64,000 nt of DNA from Caulobacteraceae bacterium (lineage in GTDB: Bacteria; Pseudomonadota; Alphaproteobacteria; Caulobacterales; Caulobacteraceae). A program made the translations under genes and the position numbers. Below are positions 27,195 through 37,424 of the stretch, piece after piece. The notes below the pieces were generated by a model. It was not told where the DNA came from and did not search any database. It was given only the letters and a program-made list of their open reading frames with translations. The stretch is from the NCBI GenBank assembly GCA_947475735.1, contig CANJLQ010000006.1, positions 152,826 through 216,825 of the forward strand. Reading direction: 5' to 3'. Positions within the stretch are counted from its first letter, which is position 1. Each line of letters starts with the position of its first letter.

Positions 27195-27920
27195 TCAGCC
27201 GACCAGATACTGACCGCCGTTCAGCGACAGGGTGCAGCCTGTGACATATCCGGCACGCTCGCCGGCCAGCCAGGACACCATGTCGGCGATTTCCTCGCCC
27301 TTGCCCAGGCGACCGACGGGGATCTGGGCGATGATGGAATCCAGCACCTTCTGGTCCATGGCGCCGACCATCTCGGTGTCGATATAGCCCGGCGCGATAC
27401 AGTTGACGGTGACGCCTTTCCTCGCGTTTTCAAGGGCCAGGGCCTTGGTGAAGCCGATCATCCCCGCCTTGGCGGCCGAATAGTTGGCCTGACCGATCTG
27501 GCCCTTCTGGCCGTTGATCGAGGAGATGTTGACGATCCTGCCGAAGCCCCGGTCGCGCATGCCGTTGATCACCTGCCGTGTCATGTTGAACACGCTGTCC
27601 ATGTTGACGCGGATGACGTCGGACCACTGGTCGTGGCTCATCTTGTGAAAGAAGCCGTCGCGGGTGATGCCGGCGTTGTTGATCAGGGTGTCGATGGGCC
27701 CCAGCGCCGCCTCGACCTCGGCGACGGCGCGCTCGCAGTCCTCGAACGAGCCGACGTTGCCCTTGACCACCATGACGCCCAGTTCGCGGGCCGTGGCCTC
27801 TGCGGCGTCGGCGTTGCCGGAATAGCCGGCGGCGACGGCCATGCCGTCTTCCTTCAACCGCTGAACGATCGCCTTGCCGATGCCCCGGGTGCCCCCGGTG
27901 ACCAGTGCCACACGCGCCAT
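27195..27920 (-). CDS. phbB: Acetoacetyl-CoA reductase
   Basis: Short-chain dehydrogenase of 241 residues, NADPH-dependent, making (R)-3-hydroxybutyryl-CoA for polyhydroxybutyrate. The Rossmann motif is ALVTGGTRGIGKAI near residue 6, then INNAGITRDGFFHKM, the catalytic SINGQKGQIGQANYSAAKAG (Ser, Tyr, Lys), and IAPGYIDTEMV. The PhbB-specific QANYSAAKAGMIGFTKALA and INGMRDRGFGRIVNISS separate it from FabG. The start is at 27920 with AGGAAA upstream. The partner thiolase phbA lies 13 kb away and phaR 15 kb away. Confidence 0.94.
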   Translation of the reverse strand: MARVALVTGGTRGIGKAIVQRLKEDGMAVAAGYSGNADAAEATARELGVMVVKGNVGSFEDCERAVAEVEAALGPIDTLINNAGITRDGFFHKMSHDQWSDVIRVNMDSVFNMTRQVINGMRDRGFGRIVNISSINGQKGQIGQANYSAAKAGMIGFTKALALENARKGVTVNCIAPGYIDTEMVGAMDQKVLDSIIAQIPVGRLGKGEEIADMVSWLAGERAGYVTGCTLSLNGGQYLVG

Positions 27921-28023
27921 ATGTCGTTTCCTGTCCCTGACGGACCCGTCTGGTGCGGGGCCTGTTCGCGAGAAGGTGTAGCGGGGGAGGCCGGTCCTGT
28001 CTCCCCCGCTGCGCGAGCGAGGA

Positions 28024-29082
28024 TCAGAGTCGCGCCATGTCCAGCACGAACCGATACCGCACGTCCGAACGACCCATCCGCTCATAGGCGGTGTTGATCT
28101 CGGACGGCGCGATGACCTCGACGTCGGACGCGATGCCGTGCTCGGCGCAGAAGTCGAGCATCTCCTGGGTCTCGCGGATGCCGCCGATCAGACTGCCGGC
28201 GATGCGACGGCGACGCCACAGCAGCGGCAGGGCATAGACCGGCAGGCCCTCGGTCGTCAGGCCCAGCATGACCATGGTGCCGTCGCGCGCCAGGAGCTGG
28301 ATGTGGCTGGCGATCTCATGCGTGGCCGAGACGGTGTTGATGATCAGGTCGAACTTCTCCGTCGCCGCCGCCATCGCCGCCTTGTCAGAGTTGATGAGGA
28401 AGTGTTTGGCCCCCATCCGCTCGGCGTCGGCCTTCTTGCGGTCGGAGGTCGACAGCACGGTGACCTCGGCGCCGAGCGCCGCCGCCTGCTTGACCGCCAT
28501 GTGCCCGAGACCACCCAGGCCGATGACGGCGACCTTCGATCCGGGACCGACCTTCCATTCCTTCAGCGGCGAATAGGTGGTGATCCCGGCGCACAGCAGG
28601 GGGGCGGCGGCCTCCAGCGGGATCGAATCCGGGATCGACAGGACGTAGTTCTGATCCACCGTGATGTGGTCGGAGTAGCCGCCCTGGGTGATGGTCTGGT
28701 TGACGGGCGCGCCCTTGGGGTCGGGCGAGCCATAGGTCTGGGTCATGCCGGGGACGCAGTACTGTTCCTCGCCCATCTTGCAGGGCTCGCAGACACGGCA
28801 GCTGTCGACCATGCAGCCGACGCCGACCCGGTCGCCGACCTTGAAGCGAGTGACGTTGGAACCAACCGCCGAAACGACGCCGGCGACCTCGTGGCCCGGC
28901 ACGATGGGATAGCGCGTGTTGCCCAGGTCGTTGGTCGCAACATGCAGGTCGGAGTGACAGACGCCGCAGAAATGCACGTCGATGGCCACGTCGTCCGGAC
29001 CGGGGTCGCGCCGGTCGAAGCTGTAGGGCTCCAGCGGCTTGTCGGCGGCGACGGCGGCGAAGGCGCGTGTGGCGATCGGCAT
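28024..29082 (-). CDS. Zinc-dependent NAD(P) alcohol/aldehyde dehydrogenase (YahK/CAD type)
   Basis: Medium-chain dehydrogenase of 352 residues. The catalytic zinc site is in HFCGVCHSDLHVA and VPGHEVAGVV. The structural zinc site has four Cys in CRVCEPCKMGEEQYC. The coenzyme motif is VIGLGGLGHMAVKQAAALG. The pattern matches the cinnamyl-alcohol-dehydrogenase-like bacterial enzymes (YahK, AdhA), which reduce aldehydes with NADPH. It lies about 100 bp upstream of phbB on the same strand and 78 bp downstream of the DUF72 gene. Physiological substrate unknown. Confidence 0.92.
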   Translation of the reverse strand: MPIATRAFAAVAADKPLEPYSFDRRDPGPDDVAIDVHFCGVCHSDLHVATNDLGNTRYPIVPGHEVAGVVSAVGSNVTRFKVGDRVGVGCMVDSCRVCEPCKMGEEQYCVPGMTQTYGSPDPKGAPVNQTITQGGYSDHITVDQNYVLSIPDSIPLEAAAPLLCAGITTYSPLKEWKVGPGSKVAVIGLGGLGHMAVKQAAALGAEVTVLSTSDRKKADAERMGAKHFLINSDKAAMAAATEKFDLIINTVSATHEIASHIQLLARDGTMVMLGLTTEGLPVYALPLLWRRRRIAGSLIGGIRETQEMLDFCAEHGIASDVEVIAPSEINTAYERMGRSDVRYRFVLDMARL

Positions 29083-29160
29083 GGTAGATCTCTCGGCTGG
29101 CGGGGGACGTGACCGCGTAAATGTGGCCGACCCCGCCTCGTCGCAACCGGCGGCCCTTGA

Positions 29161-29913
29161 TTAGCCGGCGAGCTTGCCGATCAGGGCCTGTGCCGCCGCC
29201 GGATTGCGCATCTTCGCCCCCGCGATGAAGTAGGCGAACACCTCGCCGCGTTTGGCCCATTCTCGAGCGCGCGCGGCCACGGCATCCAGCTCGCCAGAGG
29301 TCATGCCGGTCGGTTCGTCCTCGCGGCTGGACATCAGACGGGCGTAGGTGAAATCGGCCGTGGGCTGGTCGATACGGGGCCATTCGGGGGCCTCGTCGTC
29401 CTCGGCATAGACGATGGCGACGCCGTACTTTGCCGCCAGATCGTAGAAGGCGGTGGTGTCGAAGGTCGGATTGCGAACCTCGAGCGCATGGCGCAGGCGC
29501 ACCCCGTCACGCTCCTTCGGTAGCAGCTTGACGAACCCTTCGAAGTCCTCCGCGTCGAACTTCTTCGTCCCCATGAACTGCCAGTTGATCGGGCCCAGCT
29601 TGTCGCCCAGCGCCGTCAGACCCTGGCCCAGGAAGCGGTCCATCGATTCGCCCATGTCCGACAGCACCTTCCTGTTGGTGCAATAGCGGCTGGCCTTGAC
29701 CGAGAAGACGAAGCCGTCGGGCGTCTCATCGCGCCACTTCATCCAGCTGTCCGGCTTGAAGGTCGAATAGTAGGTGCCGTTGATCTCGATGGAGGTCAGG
29801 GCGCGGCTGGCAAACTCCAGCTCGCGCTTCTGGGTCAGGTCGGCGGGATAGAAGACGCCCCGCCACGGCTCGTAGGTCCAGCCGCCAACGCCGACGCGAA
29901 TGGGGTGGGTCAT
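29161..29913 (-). CDS. DUF72 (YecE-like) protein
   Basis: Protein of 250 residues with a TIM-barrel-like DUF72 fold: RVGVGGWTYEPWRGVFYP, then LEFASRALTSIEINGTYYS, FVFSVKASRYCTN, LEVRNPTF and the C-terminal RVYFIAGAK-like AYFIAGAKMRNPAAA. Function of the family is unknown. GGAGAGATCTC provides the ribosome-binding site. It is the first of three minus-strand genes (DUF72, alcohol dehydrogenase, phbB), with gaps of 78 and 103 bp that allow either an operon or separate promoters. Confidence 0.9.
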   Translation of the reverse strand: MTHPIRVGVGGWTYEPWRGVFYPADLTQKRELEFASRALTSIEINGTYYSTFKPDSWMKWRDETPDGFVFSVKASRYCTNRKVLSDMGESMDRFLGQGLTALGDKLGPINWQFMGTKKFDAEDFEGFVKLLPKERDGVRLRHALEVRNPTFDTTAFYDLAAKYGVAIVYAEDDEAPEWPRIDQPTADFTYARLMSSREDEPTGMTSGELDAVAARAREWAKRGEVFAYFIAGAKMRNPAAAQALIGKLAG

Positions 29914-30018
29914 GAGATCTCTCCGGGTGGTCGGGATTCAGCTCTGCTTCGTCTGAAACGGACGAGCACTGTGAGCAATGTCTTTCGGACGGAGCGACTT
30001 CAGCGCTATCACCCGCCG

Positions 30019-30918
30019 ATGACCACCCTGCTCTACGGCCGCCCTCCGCTGGTTTTCGATCCGCCTGGCGGCGCCGTCCAGACCTCGCCCCTGATCCTCG
30101 GTTCGACCGCGCTGGAAAGCCTCGCCGACGGCTCGGTCGAGGCGGCGATGATCTATGCGCCGCCCGGCGTGCTGGAGCGGCGGTATGTGCTGGCCCAGGC
30201 GCTGCGGGCGCTGCGGGTCGGGGGGCGGCTGGACGTCATGGCGCCCAAGGACCGCGGCGGGTCGCGGCTGAAGAAGGAACTGGAGGCCTTCGGCCTGGAG
30301 GTCGGCGAAAGCGCCAAGGCGCACCACCGGCGATGCATCGTGGTCAAGCCGGACACGGTGATGGGGCTGGACGCGGCCATCGCAGCCGGGGCCTTGCATA
30401 AGGTCGAGGGGCTGGAGGCCTGGTCCCAGCCCGGCGTGTTCGCCTGGGATCGGATCGATGCGGGATCGGCTCTGCTCGCGGCTCATGTGCCAGGTTTGAA
30501 GGGGGCGGGCGCTGACCTCGGCTGCGGCTATGGGGCTCTGGCGACGGTTGTGCTGAGGTCGCCGGGTGTGACCGCGCTGCGGCTGGTCGACCTGGACCGG
30601 CGGGCGATCGAGGCGGCGAGGCGCAACATAGAGGATGCGCGCGCGACCTTCGAATGGGCGGACGCGCGGACGCTGGAGGATAGCGGTGATCTGGCCTTCG
30701 TCGTCTCCAACCCGCCCTTTCATGATGGCGGGGCCGAGGATCGGCGGCTGGGCCAGGCCTTCATCAGGAAGGCGGCGGCGATGCTGAAGAAGGGCGGGGC
30801 GCTGTGGCTCGTGGCCAACCGGCACCTGCCCTATGAGGCCGAGCTGAACGCGGCGTTCAAGCGGGTGACGCCGGTCAAGGATGGGGGCGGCTACAAGCTG
30901 TTCGAGGCGGTGAAGTGA
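30019..30918 (+). CDS. RsmC-like class I SAM methyltransferase
   Basis: SAM-dependent methyltransferase of 299 residues resembling RsmC/RlmG: an N-terminal half without a complete active site (MTTLLYGRPPLVFDPPGG ... VEAAMIYAPPGVLERR), then the catalytic half with ADLGCGYGALATVVLRS (SAM motif I), LVDLDRRAIEAARRNI and the base-binding VVSNPPFHDGG. E. coli RsmC methylates G1207 of 16S rRNA; the same target is inferred. Start at 30019 is preferred to an upstream frame with poor composition. The stop overlaps the next gene's GTG (GTGA). Confidence 0.88.
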   Translation: MTTLLYGRPPLVFDPPGGAVQTSPLILGSTALESLADGSVEAAMIYAPPGVLERRYVLAQALRALRVGGRLDVMAPKDRGGSRLKKELEAFGLEVGESAKAHHRRCIVVKPDTVMGLDAAIAAGALHKVEGLEAWSQPGVFAWDRIDAGSALLAAHVPGLKGAGADLGCGYGALATVVLRSPGVTALRLVDLDRRAIEAARRNIEDARATFEWADARTLEDSGDLAFVVSNPPFHDGGAEDRRLGQAFIRKAAAMLKKGGALWLVANRHLPYEAELNAAFKRVTPVKDGGGYKLFEAVK

Positions 30919-31646
30919 AGACCCCGACGGCCCGGGTCGACAAGCTGCTGTCCTCCATGGGCTACGGCTCGCGCGGGGAGATCGCGCGGCTGGGCAAGGT
31001 CGGCGGGATCGTTCTGGACGGTGTCGATCTGACGGATGTGTCCAGGCGCATTCCGGTGACGCCGGATCTGCCCGAGCGGATGATGATTGACGGGCGGCCC
31101 GTCGATCCATCGCCGGGACTGGTCCTGATCCTGAACAAACCGCTGGGCATGACCTGTTCGCACAAGGAGGACGGATCGCTGGTCTATGACGTCCTGCCCG
31201 ATCGGTGGCGGCGGAGGGATCCGGCCATTTCCACCATCGGGCGGCTGGACAAGCAGACGAGCGGCCTGCTGCTGCTGACCGACGACGGCGACCTGCTGCA
31301 CCGGGTGATCAGCCCGAAGCGGCATGTGGCCAAGGTGTATCTGGCGACACTGGCGCGGCCTCTGGTCGGGAACGAGGGCGCGCTGTTCGCCTCGGGGACC
31401 CTGGTGCTGGAGGGCGAGGACAAGCCACTGGCCCCGGCGGTGCTGGAGCCGATCACGGCGACCGAGGCGCGTTTGACGGTGACCGAAGGACGCTATCATC
31501 AGGTGCGGCGGATGTTCGCGGCGGTGGGCAATCACGTCGAGGCCCTGCACCGCGAGCGTCTCGGCGGGCTGGCGCTTCCGGCCGATCTGGAGCCTGGGCA
31601 ATGGCGGCGCGCGAGCGAGGATGAGATCACGGCGATCTTCGCCTGA
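30915..31646 (+). CDS. RsuA-family pseudouridine synthase
   Basis: Protein of 243 residues with an N-terminal S4 RNA-binding domain (TARVDKLLSSMGYGSRGEI) and the pseudouridine synthase domain. The catalytic Asp lies in STIGRLDKQTSGLLLLTDDG. VLILNKPLGMTCSH and EGRYHQVRRMFAAVGNHVEA complete the RsuA/RluB/E/F pattern. It most likely modifies 16S U516 (RsuA), fitting its coupling by a 4-bp overlap to the RsmC-like methyltransferase; the exact site is inferred. GTG start at 30915. Confidence 0.9.
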   Translation: MKTPTARVDKLLSSMGYGSRGEIARLGKVGGIVLDGVDLTDVSRRIPVTPDLPERMMIDGRPVDPSPGLVLILNKPLGMTCSHKEDGSLVYDVLPDRWRRRDPAISTIGRLDKQTSGLLLLTDDGDLLHRVISPKRHVAKVYLATLARPLVGNEGALFASGTLVLEGEDKPLAPAVLEPITATEARLTVTEGRYHQVRRMFAAVGNHVEALHRERLGGLALPADLEPGQWRRASEDEITAIFA

Positions 31647-31697
31647 CGGAACCGCCGCGCTTGCCCGGACTTACGGCTCCGCTTCCGCGGAGACACC

Positions 31698-32912
31698 ATG
31701 ACGGGCACGACGATCAAACGAGACCTGAGGACCGGGCGGTCCGTCTGGGCCGACAGTCCGGGACTGGGCGTGACGGTGCGGGCGCTGGATCGGGCGATCA
31801 GCGTCGACGTCTGCATCGTCGGCGCAGGCATCAGCGGGGCCTTCATGGCGCGCGAGTTGAGCCGAGACCACTCGGTGGCCGTGCTGGATCGACGCCCGCC
31901 GCTGATGGGGTCGACCGTTGCCTCCACCGCCATGCTGCAGTGGGAGATCGACCTGCCGCTGACGGCCCTGTCCGAGAAGATCGGGGCGAGGAACGCCGCG
32001 TGCGCCTATCGCCGGTCGCGCTCGGCGGTCGATGACCTGAAGCGGATCGTGGCCCAAGAACGGATCGTTTGCGGGCTGAAGGACAAGGGGTCGCTCTATA
32101 TCGCGGGCGACGAATACGGTCACCGGGCGCTGGAGGCCGAGGCCGAGGCGCGGGCGGCCCTGGGGCTGGAGGGCCGCTATATCGGGCCGGCGGAACTGCG
32201 CGAGACCCACGGTATCGACCGGACCGGGGCGATCCTCTCCCAGGGCTCGGCCAGCGCCGACCCGGCGCGGCTGGCGGCGGGACTGCTCCGCCGGGCCATC
32301 GCGGCTGGTGCGCGCGTCTACTCCAAGGTCGAGGCGCTCGAGGTCCTGCCCGATCCGGACGGGGTGACCCTGATGACCGACACGGGCCATGCGGTGCGGG
32401 CCAAGAAGGTGATCTTCTGCTGCGGCTATGAGTTTCCCAAGGGCGTGCCGACGCCGGGGGCGAAGGTGATCTCCACCTGGGCCCTCGCGACGAGGCCGAG
32501 GACGCCGTGTCCGACCTGGCTGAAGGACATGTTGGTGTGGGAGGCGTCCGATCCGTACCTGTATTTCCGCATGGGCGGCGACGGTCGGCTGATCGTCGGC
32601 GGCGAGGACGAGGCCGATCCCCTGGCCCACGACGATCAGGCCAAGCTGAAGCGGAAATGCGAGACCATCGCCGCCAAGCTGAAGCGACTGATGCCCCAGC
32701 TGGATTTCGAGCTCGACTACAGCTGGGCTGGGGCCTTCGGCGAGAGCGCGACGGGCTTGCCGTCCATCGGGCCGGTCGAGGGGGTGGACCATTGCTGGGC
32801 CGTCATGGGCTTCGGCGGAAACGGCATCACCTACTCCGTCATCGCCAGCCAGATCGTGGCGGCCGAGGTGCGGGGCGGGAGCGATCCGGACGCGGGGCTG
32901 TATCGGGATTGA
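31698..32912 (+). CDS. FAD-dependent amine/amino-acid oxidoreductase (DAO family)
   Basis: Protein of 404 residues of the glycine/D-amino-acid oxidase family. The FAD-binding Rossmann motif is VDVCIVGAGISGAFMAREL at residues ~35-53, followed by VLDRRPPLMGSTVASTAM. The C-terminal AFGESATGLPSIGPV and HCWAVMGFGGNGITYSVIAS close the FAD site. The flavin histidine motif of covalent members is not obvious. GGAGACACC is the ribosome-binding site. Substrate unknown. It precedes trpF by 31 bp, so it could feed transcription into the trp genes. Confidence 0.85.
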   Translation: MTGTTIKRDLRTGRSVWADSPGLGVTVRALDRAISVDVCIVGAGISGAFMARELSRDHSVAVLDRRPPLMGSTVASTAMLQWEIDLPLTALSEKIGARNAACAYRRSRSAVDDLKRIVAQERIVCGLKDKGSLYIAGDEYGHRALEAEAEARAALGLEGRYIGPAELRETHGIDRTGAILSQGSASADPARLAAGLLRRAIAAGARVYSKVEALEVLPDPDGVTLMTDTGHAVRAKKVIFCCGYEFPKGVPTPGAKVISTWALATRPRTPCPTWLKDMLVWEASDPYLYFRMGGDGRLIVGGEDEADPLAHDDQAKLKRKCETIAAKLKRLMPQLDFELDYSWAGAFGESATGLPSIGPVEGVDHCWAVMGFGGNGITYSVIASQIVAAEVRGGSDPDAGLYRD

Positions 32913-32943
32913 CCCCGGGCCCGGCACGGCTCACGTGCGAGGC

Positions 32944-33576
32944 ATGACCCGTGTGAAGATCTGCGGCCTGACCACAGCCGATATGCTCGATGTCGCCCTC
33001 GATCATGGAGCGGCCTTCGTGGGGGCGGTGTTCTTCACCAAGAGCCCGCGCGACATCTCCCCGGAAGACGCGCGGCCGCTGTTCGAGCGGGCGCGGGGGC
33101 GAGCGAAGATCGTGGCGGTGACGGTCGATGCCGACGACGACCTGCTGAGCCGGATCGGGGCGCACCTCAGGCCAGACTTCGTGCAGTTGCATGGGCGCGA
33201 GACCGTGGCGCGGGCCGCCGATGTGCGGCGGCTGACGGGGGCCGGGATCATCAAGGTGCTGCCCGTGTCGGTTCCGGCCGACCTGGACGGGGTCGCGGAC
33301 TGGGAGGCCTACGCCGATCACCTGATGTTCGACGCCAAGCCGCCGGAGGGGTCGGACCTGCCGGGCGGCGTCGGCGCACGCTTCGATTGGGCCCTGATGC
33401 AAGGGCGTTCCTATCGCCACGACTGGTTCCTGGCGGGCGGCCTCAACCCGGACAATGCCGCCCAGGCTGCGGCGATCAGCGGCGCGCCCCTGCTGGACGT
33501 GTCCTCTGGCGTGGAAAGCAGCCCGGGTGTTAAGGACCCCGCCCGGATCGCGGCCTTTCTGAAGGCCGTGGCCTGA
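32944..33576 (+). CDS. trpF: Phosphoribosylanthranilate isomerase
   Basis: TIM-barrel isomerase of 210 residues, third enzyme of tryptophan synthesis from chorismate. [15 protein letters not shown] carries the catalytic Cys; [20 protein letters not shown] and the C-terminal phosphate loop [15 protein letters not shown] and [16 protein letters not shown] with the catalytic Asp are intact. The start at 32944 is preferred to a GTG three codons upstream. First gene of the trpF-trpB-orf-trpA-accD series. Confidence 0.96.
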   Translation: MTRVKICGLTTADMLDVALDHGAAFVGAVFFTKSPRDISPEDARPLFERARGRAKIVAVTVDADDDLLSRIGAHLRPDFVQLHGRETVARAADVRRLTGAGIIKVLPVSVPADLDGVADWEAYADHLMFDAKPPEGSDLPGGVGARFDWALMQGRSYRHDWFLAGGLNPDNAAQAAAISGAPLLDVSSGVESSPGVKDPARIAAFLKAVA

Positions 33577-33628
33577 TCGTTTCCGCCCGGCCGCATTTCG
33601 GCCCCTGCCCGACCCGAGGCTGACGTCC

Positions 33629-34843
<1,215 letters not shown>

Positions 34844-34845
34844 GC

Positions 34846-35286
34846 ATGAGCCTCTCGATCCTGATGGCCGCCCTGTCGATCCAGGCGACACCGGCCCCGG
34901 CGCGTTCCGGTCTGGACGTCGAGATCCCTGCGGTCCAGGGCGTCGTTGTCGATCCTACGTGCGGAGGACGACCGGCGATGACGACGCTCGCGACCTGTTT
35001 CGCCACCACCCAGGCGGGGGTCGCGGCCCTGGCGGACACCTGGAACGCAGCGTTCGCGCAGCAGGGATGGATCGCGGCGGACGGCGACGACAACCGCGTG
35101 GTCTATGTGCGGCGCCGGCCGGAGGGCGGCTGCGACGGTTTCCAGCTGGTGGCGTTCGACGACGGCCGTCAGGTGGCCGCTCCGGCCGCCCCGGCCTACA
35201 TCGCCCTGGCCACGATCCCGGGCGACGTCTGCGCCGCCCAGCCCGCCGCTCCGACGCCCCCCGCCACCCCGACGACGCCCCAATGA
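34846..35286 (+). CDS. Unknown probable exported protein inside the trp operon
   Basis: Protein of 146 residues. The N-terminus MSLSILMAALSIQATPAPA looks like a weak signal peptide. The mature part has four Cys (DPTCGG, ATCFATTQ, GGCDGFQ and GDVCAA), suggesting disulfides in the periplasm, and a Pro/Ala/Thr-rich C-terminal tail. The ATG is 2 bp after the trpB stop and its stop overlaps the trpA ATG (ATGA, 35283-35286), so it is translated with the trp genes. The beta and alpha chains form one complex and are usually adjacent, which makes the insertion notable. I recognise no family. Confidence 0.75.
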   Translation: MSLSILMAALSIQATPAPARSGLDVEIPAVQGVVVDPTCGGRPAMTTLATCFATTQAGVAALADTWNAAFAQQGWIAADGDDNRVVYVRRRPEGGCDGFQLVAFDDGRQVAAPAAPAYIALATIPGDVCAAQPAAPTPPATPTTPQ

Positions 35287-36113
35287 CCACCGCCCGTATC
35301 GACGCCCGTTTTGCCGCGCTGAGGGCCGAGGGCCGGGCGGGGTTTGTCGCCTATGTGATGGCCGGCGATCCGTCGCGCGACGAGGCGCTGGAGATCCTGC
35401 GCGGACTGCCCGCCGCCGGGGCCGACATCATCGAGCTGGGTTTTCCCTTCTCCGACCCGATGGCCGAGGGGCCTCCCATCCAGCGCGCAGCCTTGCGCGG
35501 GCTGAAGGCGGGGCTGACGGTGAAGGGGACGCTGGATCTGGCGCGGGCTTTCCGCGACGGCGACGCTGACACGCCCCTGATCCTGATGGGCTATCTGAAT
35601 CCAATCGAGTCCTACGGTTACGCCGCCTTCGCGCGCGACGCGGCGGCGGCCGGCGTGGACGGCGTCATCGTCGTCGATTGCCCTCCGGAAGAGGCCGATC
35701 CCCTGACTGACGCTCTGGACGCCGAGCACCTGTCGCTGATCCGGCTGGCCACGCCGACCTCGGACGATGCGCGTCTGGAGGTGATCGCGCGGCGGACCTC
35801 GGGCTTCGTCTACTATGTCTCGGTCGCAGGCGTGACGGGCGTGAAAGAGGCGCAATCGGCCTCGGTCGCTCCAGCGGTCGAGCGGGTGCGGCGCGCCTCC
35901 GGCCTGCCGGTCGCCGTCGGCTTCGGCGTGAAGACGCCCGAGCGCGCCGCCGAGATCGCCCGGGTGGCGGACGCCGTCGTGGCGGGATCGGTGCTGGTCG
36001 ACGAGGTGGCGGCGGCGGTGGAAGCCGGAGAGGCTGCCCCGGCGCGCGTTCTGGCCAAGGTCAAGGCTCTGGGTGACGCCGTGCGGGGTGCGCGGGTCTC
36101 GGAAACGGTCTAA
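35283..36113 (+). CDS. trpA: Tryptophan synthase alpha chain with Glu replacing a catalytic Asp
   Basis: TIM-barrel lyase of 276 residues releasing indole from indole-glycerol phosphate. The catalytic Glu (E. coli Glu49) is Glu51 in [14 protein letters not shown]. The position of E. coli Asp60, which lies 11 residues later in DPLADGPTIQ, is Glu62 here ([10 protein letters not shown]). [13 protein letters not shown] and [11 protein letters not shown] (phosphate loop) are normal. The start overlaps the upstream unknown gene by 4 bp. It is likely functional given its intact operon and length. Confidence 0.95.
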   Translation: MTTARIDARFAALRAEGRAGFVAYVMAGDPSRDEALEILRGLPAAGADIIELGFPFSDPMAEGPPIQRAALRGLKAGLTVKGTLDLARAFRDGDADTPLILMGYLNPIESYGYAAFARDAAAAGVDGVIVVDCPPEEADPLTDALDAEHLSLIRLATPTSDDARLEVIARRTSGFVYYVSVAGVTGVKEAQSASVAPAVERVRRASGLPVAVGFGVKTPERAAEIARVADAVVAGSVLVDEVAAAVEAGEAAPARVLAKVKALGDAVRGARVSETV

Positions 36114-36123
36114 GAGCGCGCCG

Positions 36124-37026
36124 ATGGCCGACAAGACTCCCCCCAAAGCGCCCCCGCAGGAAAAACGGGGCGGCTGGCTCAGCCGCTTCGCCCCCGGCGT
36201 TCGCAAGATCGTCAGCCGGCGCGACACGCCCGACAATCTGTGGGTCAAGGACCCGGACAGCGGCGACATGCTGTATCGCCCGGACCTGGAGGCGGCCCTG
36301 TGGGTCACCCCGTCGGGCCGGCACATGCGGATCAATGCGGTCCAGCGGCTGGGCTTCACCTTCGACGGCGGCAGCTACGAGCCGATCGCCAGCCCGGAGG
36401 TCGCCGAGGACCCGCTGAAATTCTCCGACGGCAAGCCCTATCGCGAGCGGCTGGCGGCGGCGCGCAAGGCCACCGGCCTGAAGGACGCCATGTCCATCGG
36501 CTTCGGCGACATCGACGGCACCCCCGCCGTGGCGGTGGTCCAGGATTTCGCCTTCATGGGCGGGTCGCTGGGCATGGCGGCGGGCGAGGGCTTCATCGCC
36601 GCGGCCCGGGCCGCCATCGAGCGCGGCGTGCCCCTGGTGTGTTTCACCGCAGCCGGTGGGGCTCGAATGCAGGAGGGCGCGCTGAGCCTGATGCAGATGG
36701 CGCGCACCACCCTGGCAGTTCAGGAGCTCAAGGATGCCCAACTGCCCTATGTCGTGGTCCTGACCGATCCGACCACAGGCGGGGTGACGGCGTCCTATGC
36801 CATGCTCGGCGATGTGCATCTGGCCGAGCCGGGGGCCCTGATCGGCTTCGCAGGGCCCCGCGTGATCGAGACCACGATCCGCGAGAAGCTGCCGCCGGGC
36901 TTTCAGCGGTCCGAATACCTTCAGGAAAAGGGCATGGTCGACCGCGTCGTCGCCCGCGCCGACCTGCCCGAGACCCTGGGTCGCATCTTGTCGATGCTGA
37001 TGGGCGGCCGTCGTCAGGCGGCCTGA
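36124..37026 (+). CDS. accD: Acetyl-CoA carboxylase carboxyltransferase beta subunit lacking the zinc-binding cysteines
   Basis: Protein of 300 residues that forms, with AccA, the enzyme transferring CO2 from carboxybiotin to acetyl-CoA. The carboxyltransferase core is clear: [67 protein letters not shown] and [10 protein letters not shown]. The N-terminal zinc ribbon retains spacing but not ligands: where E. coli has C-x2-C-x15-C-x2-C, this protein has Asp43, Ser46, Thr62 and Gly65. It starts 10 bp after trpA. Its last six residues GRRQAA are shared with the convergent DoxX protein. Confidence 0.95.
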   Translation: MADKTPPKAPPQEKRGGWLSRFAPGVRKIVSRRDTPDNLWVKDPDSGDMLYRPDLEAALWVTPSGRHMRINAVQRLGFTFDGGSYEPIASPEVAEDPLKFSDGKPYRERLAAARKATGLKDAMSIGFGDIDGTPAVAVVQDFAFMGGSLGMAAGEGFIAAARAAIERGVPLVCFTAAGGARMQEGALSLMQMARTTLAVQELKDAQLPYVVVLTDPTTGGVTASYAMLGDVHLAEPGALIGFAGPRVIETTIREKLPPGFQRSEYLQEKGMVDRVVARADLPETLGRILSMLMGGRRQAA

Positions 37027-37035
37027 CGACGGCCG
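37005..37035. terminator. 14-bp palindrome shared by the ends of accD and the DoxX gene
   Basis: CGGCCGTCGTCAGG (37005-37018) and its exact complement CCTGACGACGGCCG (37022-37035) flank a 3-nt loop CGG. It covers both convergent stop codons, which overlap by 13 bp. A bidirectional terminator is likely from its position, though T-runs are missing. Confidence 0.6.
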
Positions 37036-37415
37036 AAGGGCCAGGCGATGACCTCGGCCACCCACAGGCACAGCCAGACGACGGCCGGCTGAAGCAGAAG
37101 TCGTGGCCCGTGATAGGCCCACCCGAGCAGCGGCTCCGCACGCGCGAGGTCGTCGATCGCGTGCTGGATGTTGGCCGGAAACACGCACACGGCATACAGC
37201 GCCAGCCCGATCCCCGCCGCGCGTCGCAGGCGCGGGACCATCAGGCCGACCGCTCCGGCGATCTCGGCCAGGCCGGTCAGCATGATGACGGCGGGCGCGA
37301 ACGGCACCCAGCCGGGCGTGATTCCGAGGAAGGGGCCGGGGATCGCCACATGCAGGATGCCGGCGGCGAGGAAGGCCGCAGCGAGGATCAGGCGCAAGAT
37401 GGGGCGGATGGGCAT
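37014..37415 (-). CDS. DoxX-family small membrane protein
   Basis: Protein of 133 residues with four hydrophobic segments, starting [21 protein letters not shown]. Then [30 protein letters not shown] is the DoxX-like core, and NIQHAIDD lies in a loop. The ATG at 37415 has AAGGA about 4-8 nt upstream; a longer frame runs into the repeat element at 37425-37604 and is rejected. The stop codon lies within accD (13 bp overlap), so the two genes are convergent on a shared hairpin. Role unknown. Confidence 0.82.
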   Translation of the reverse strand: MPIRPILRLILAAAFLAAGILHVAIPGPFLGITPGWVPFAPAVIMLTGLAEIAGAVGLMVPRLRRAAGIGLALYAVCVFPANIQHAIDDLARAEPLLGWAYHGPRLLLQPAVVWLCLWVAEVIAWPFGRRQAA

Positions 37416-37424
37416 CTTGTCCTT

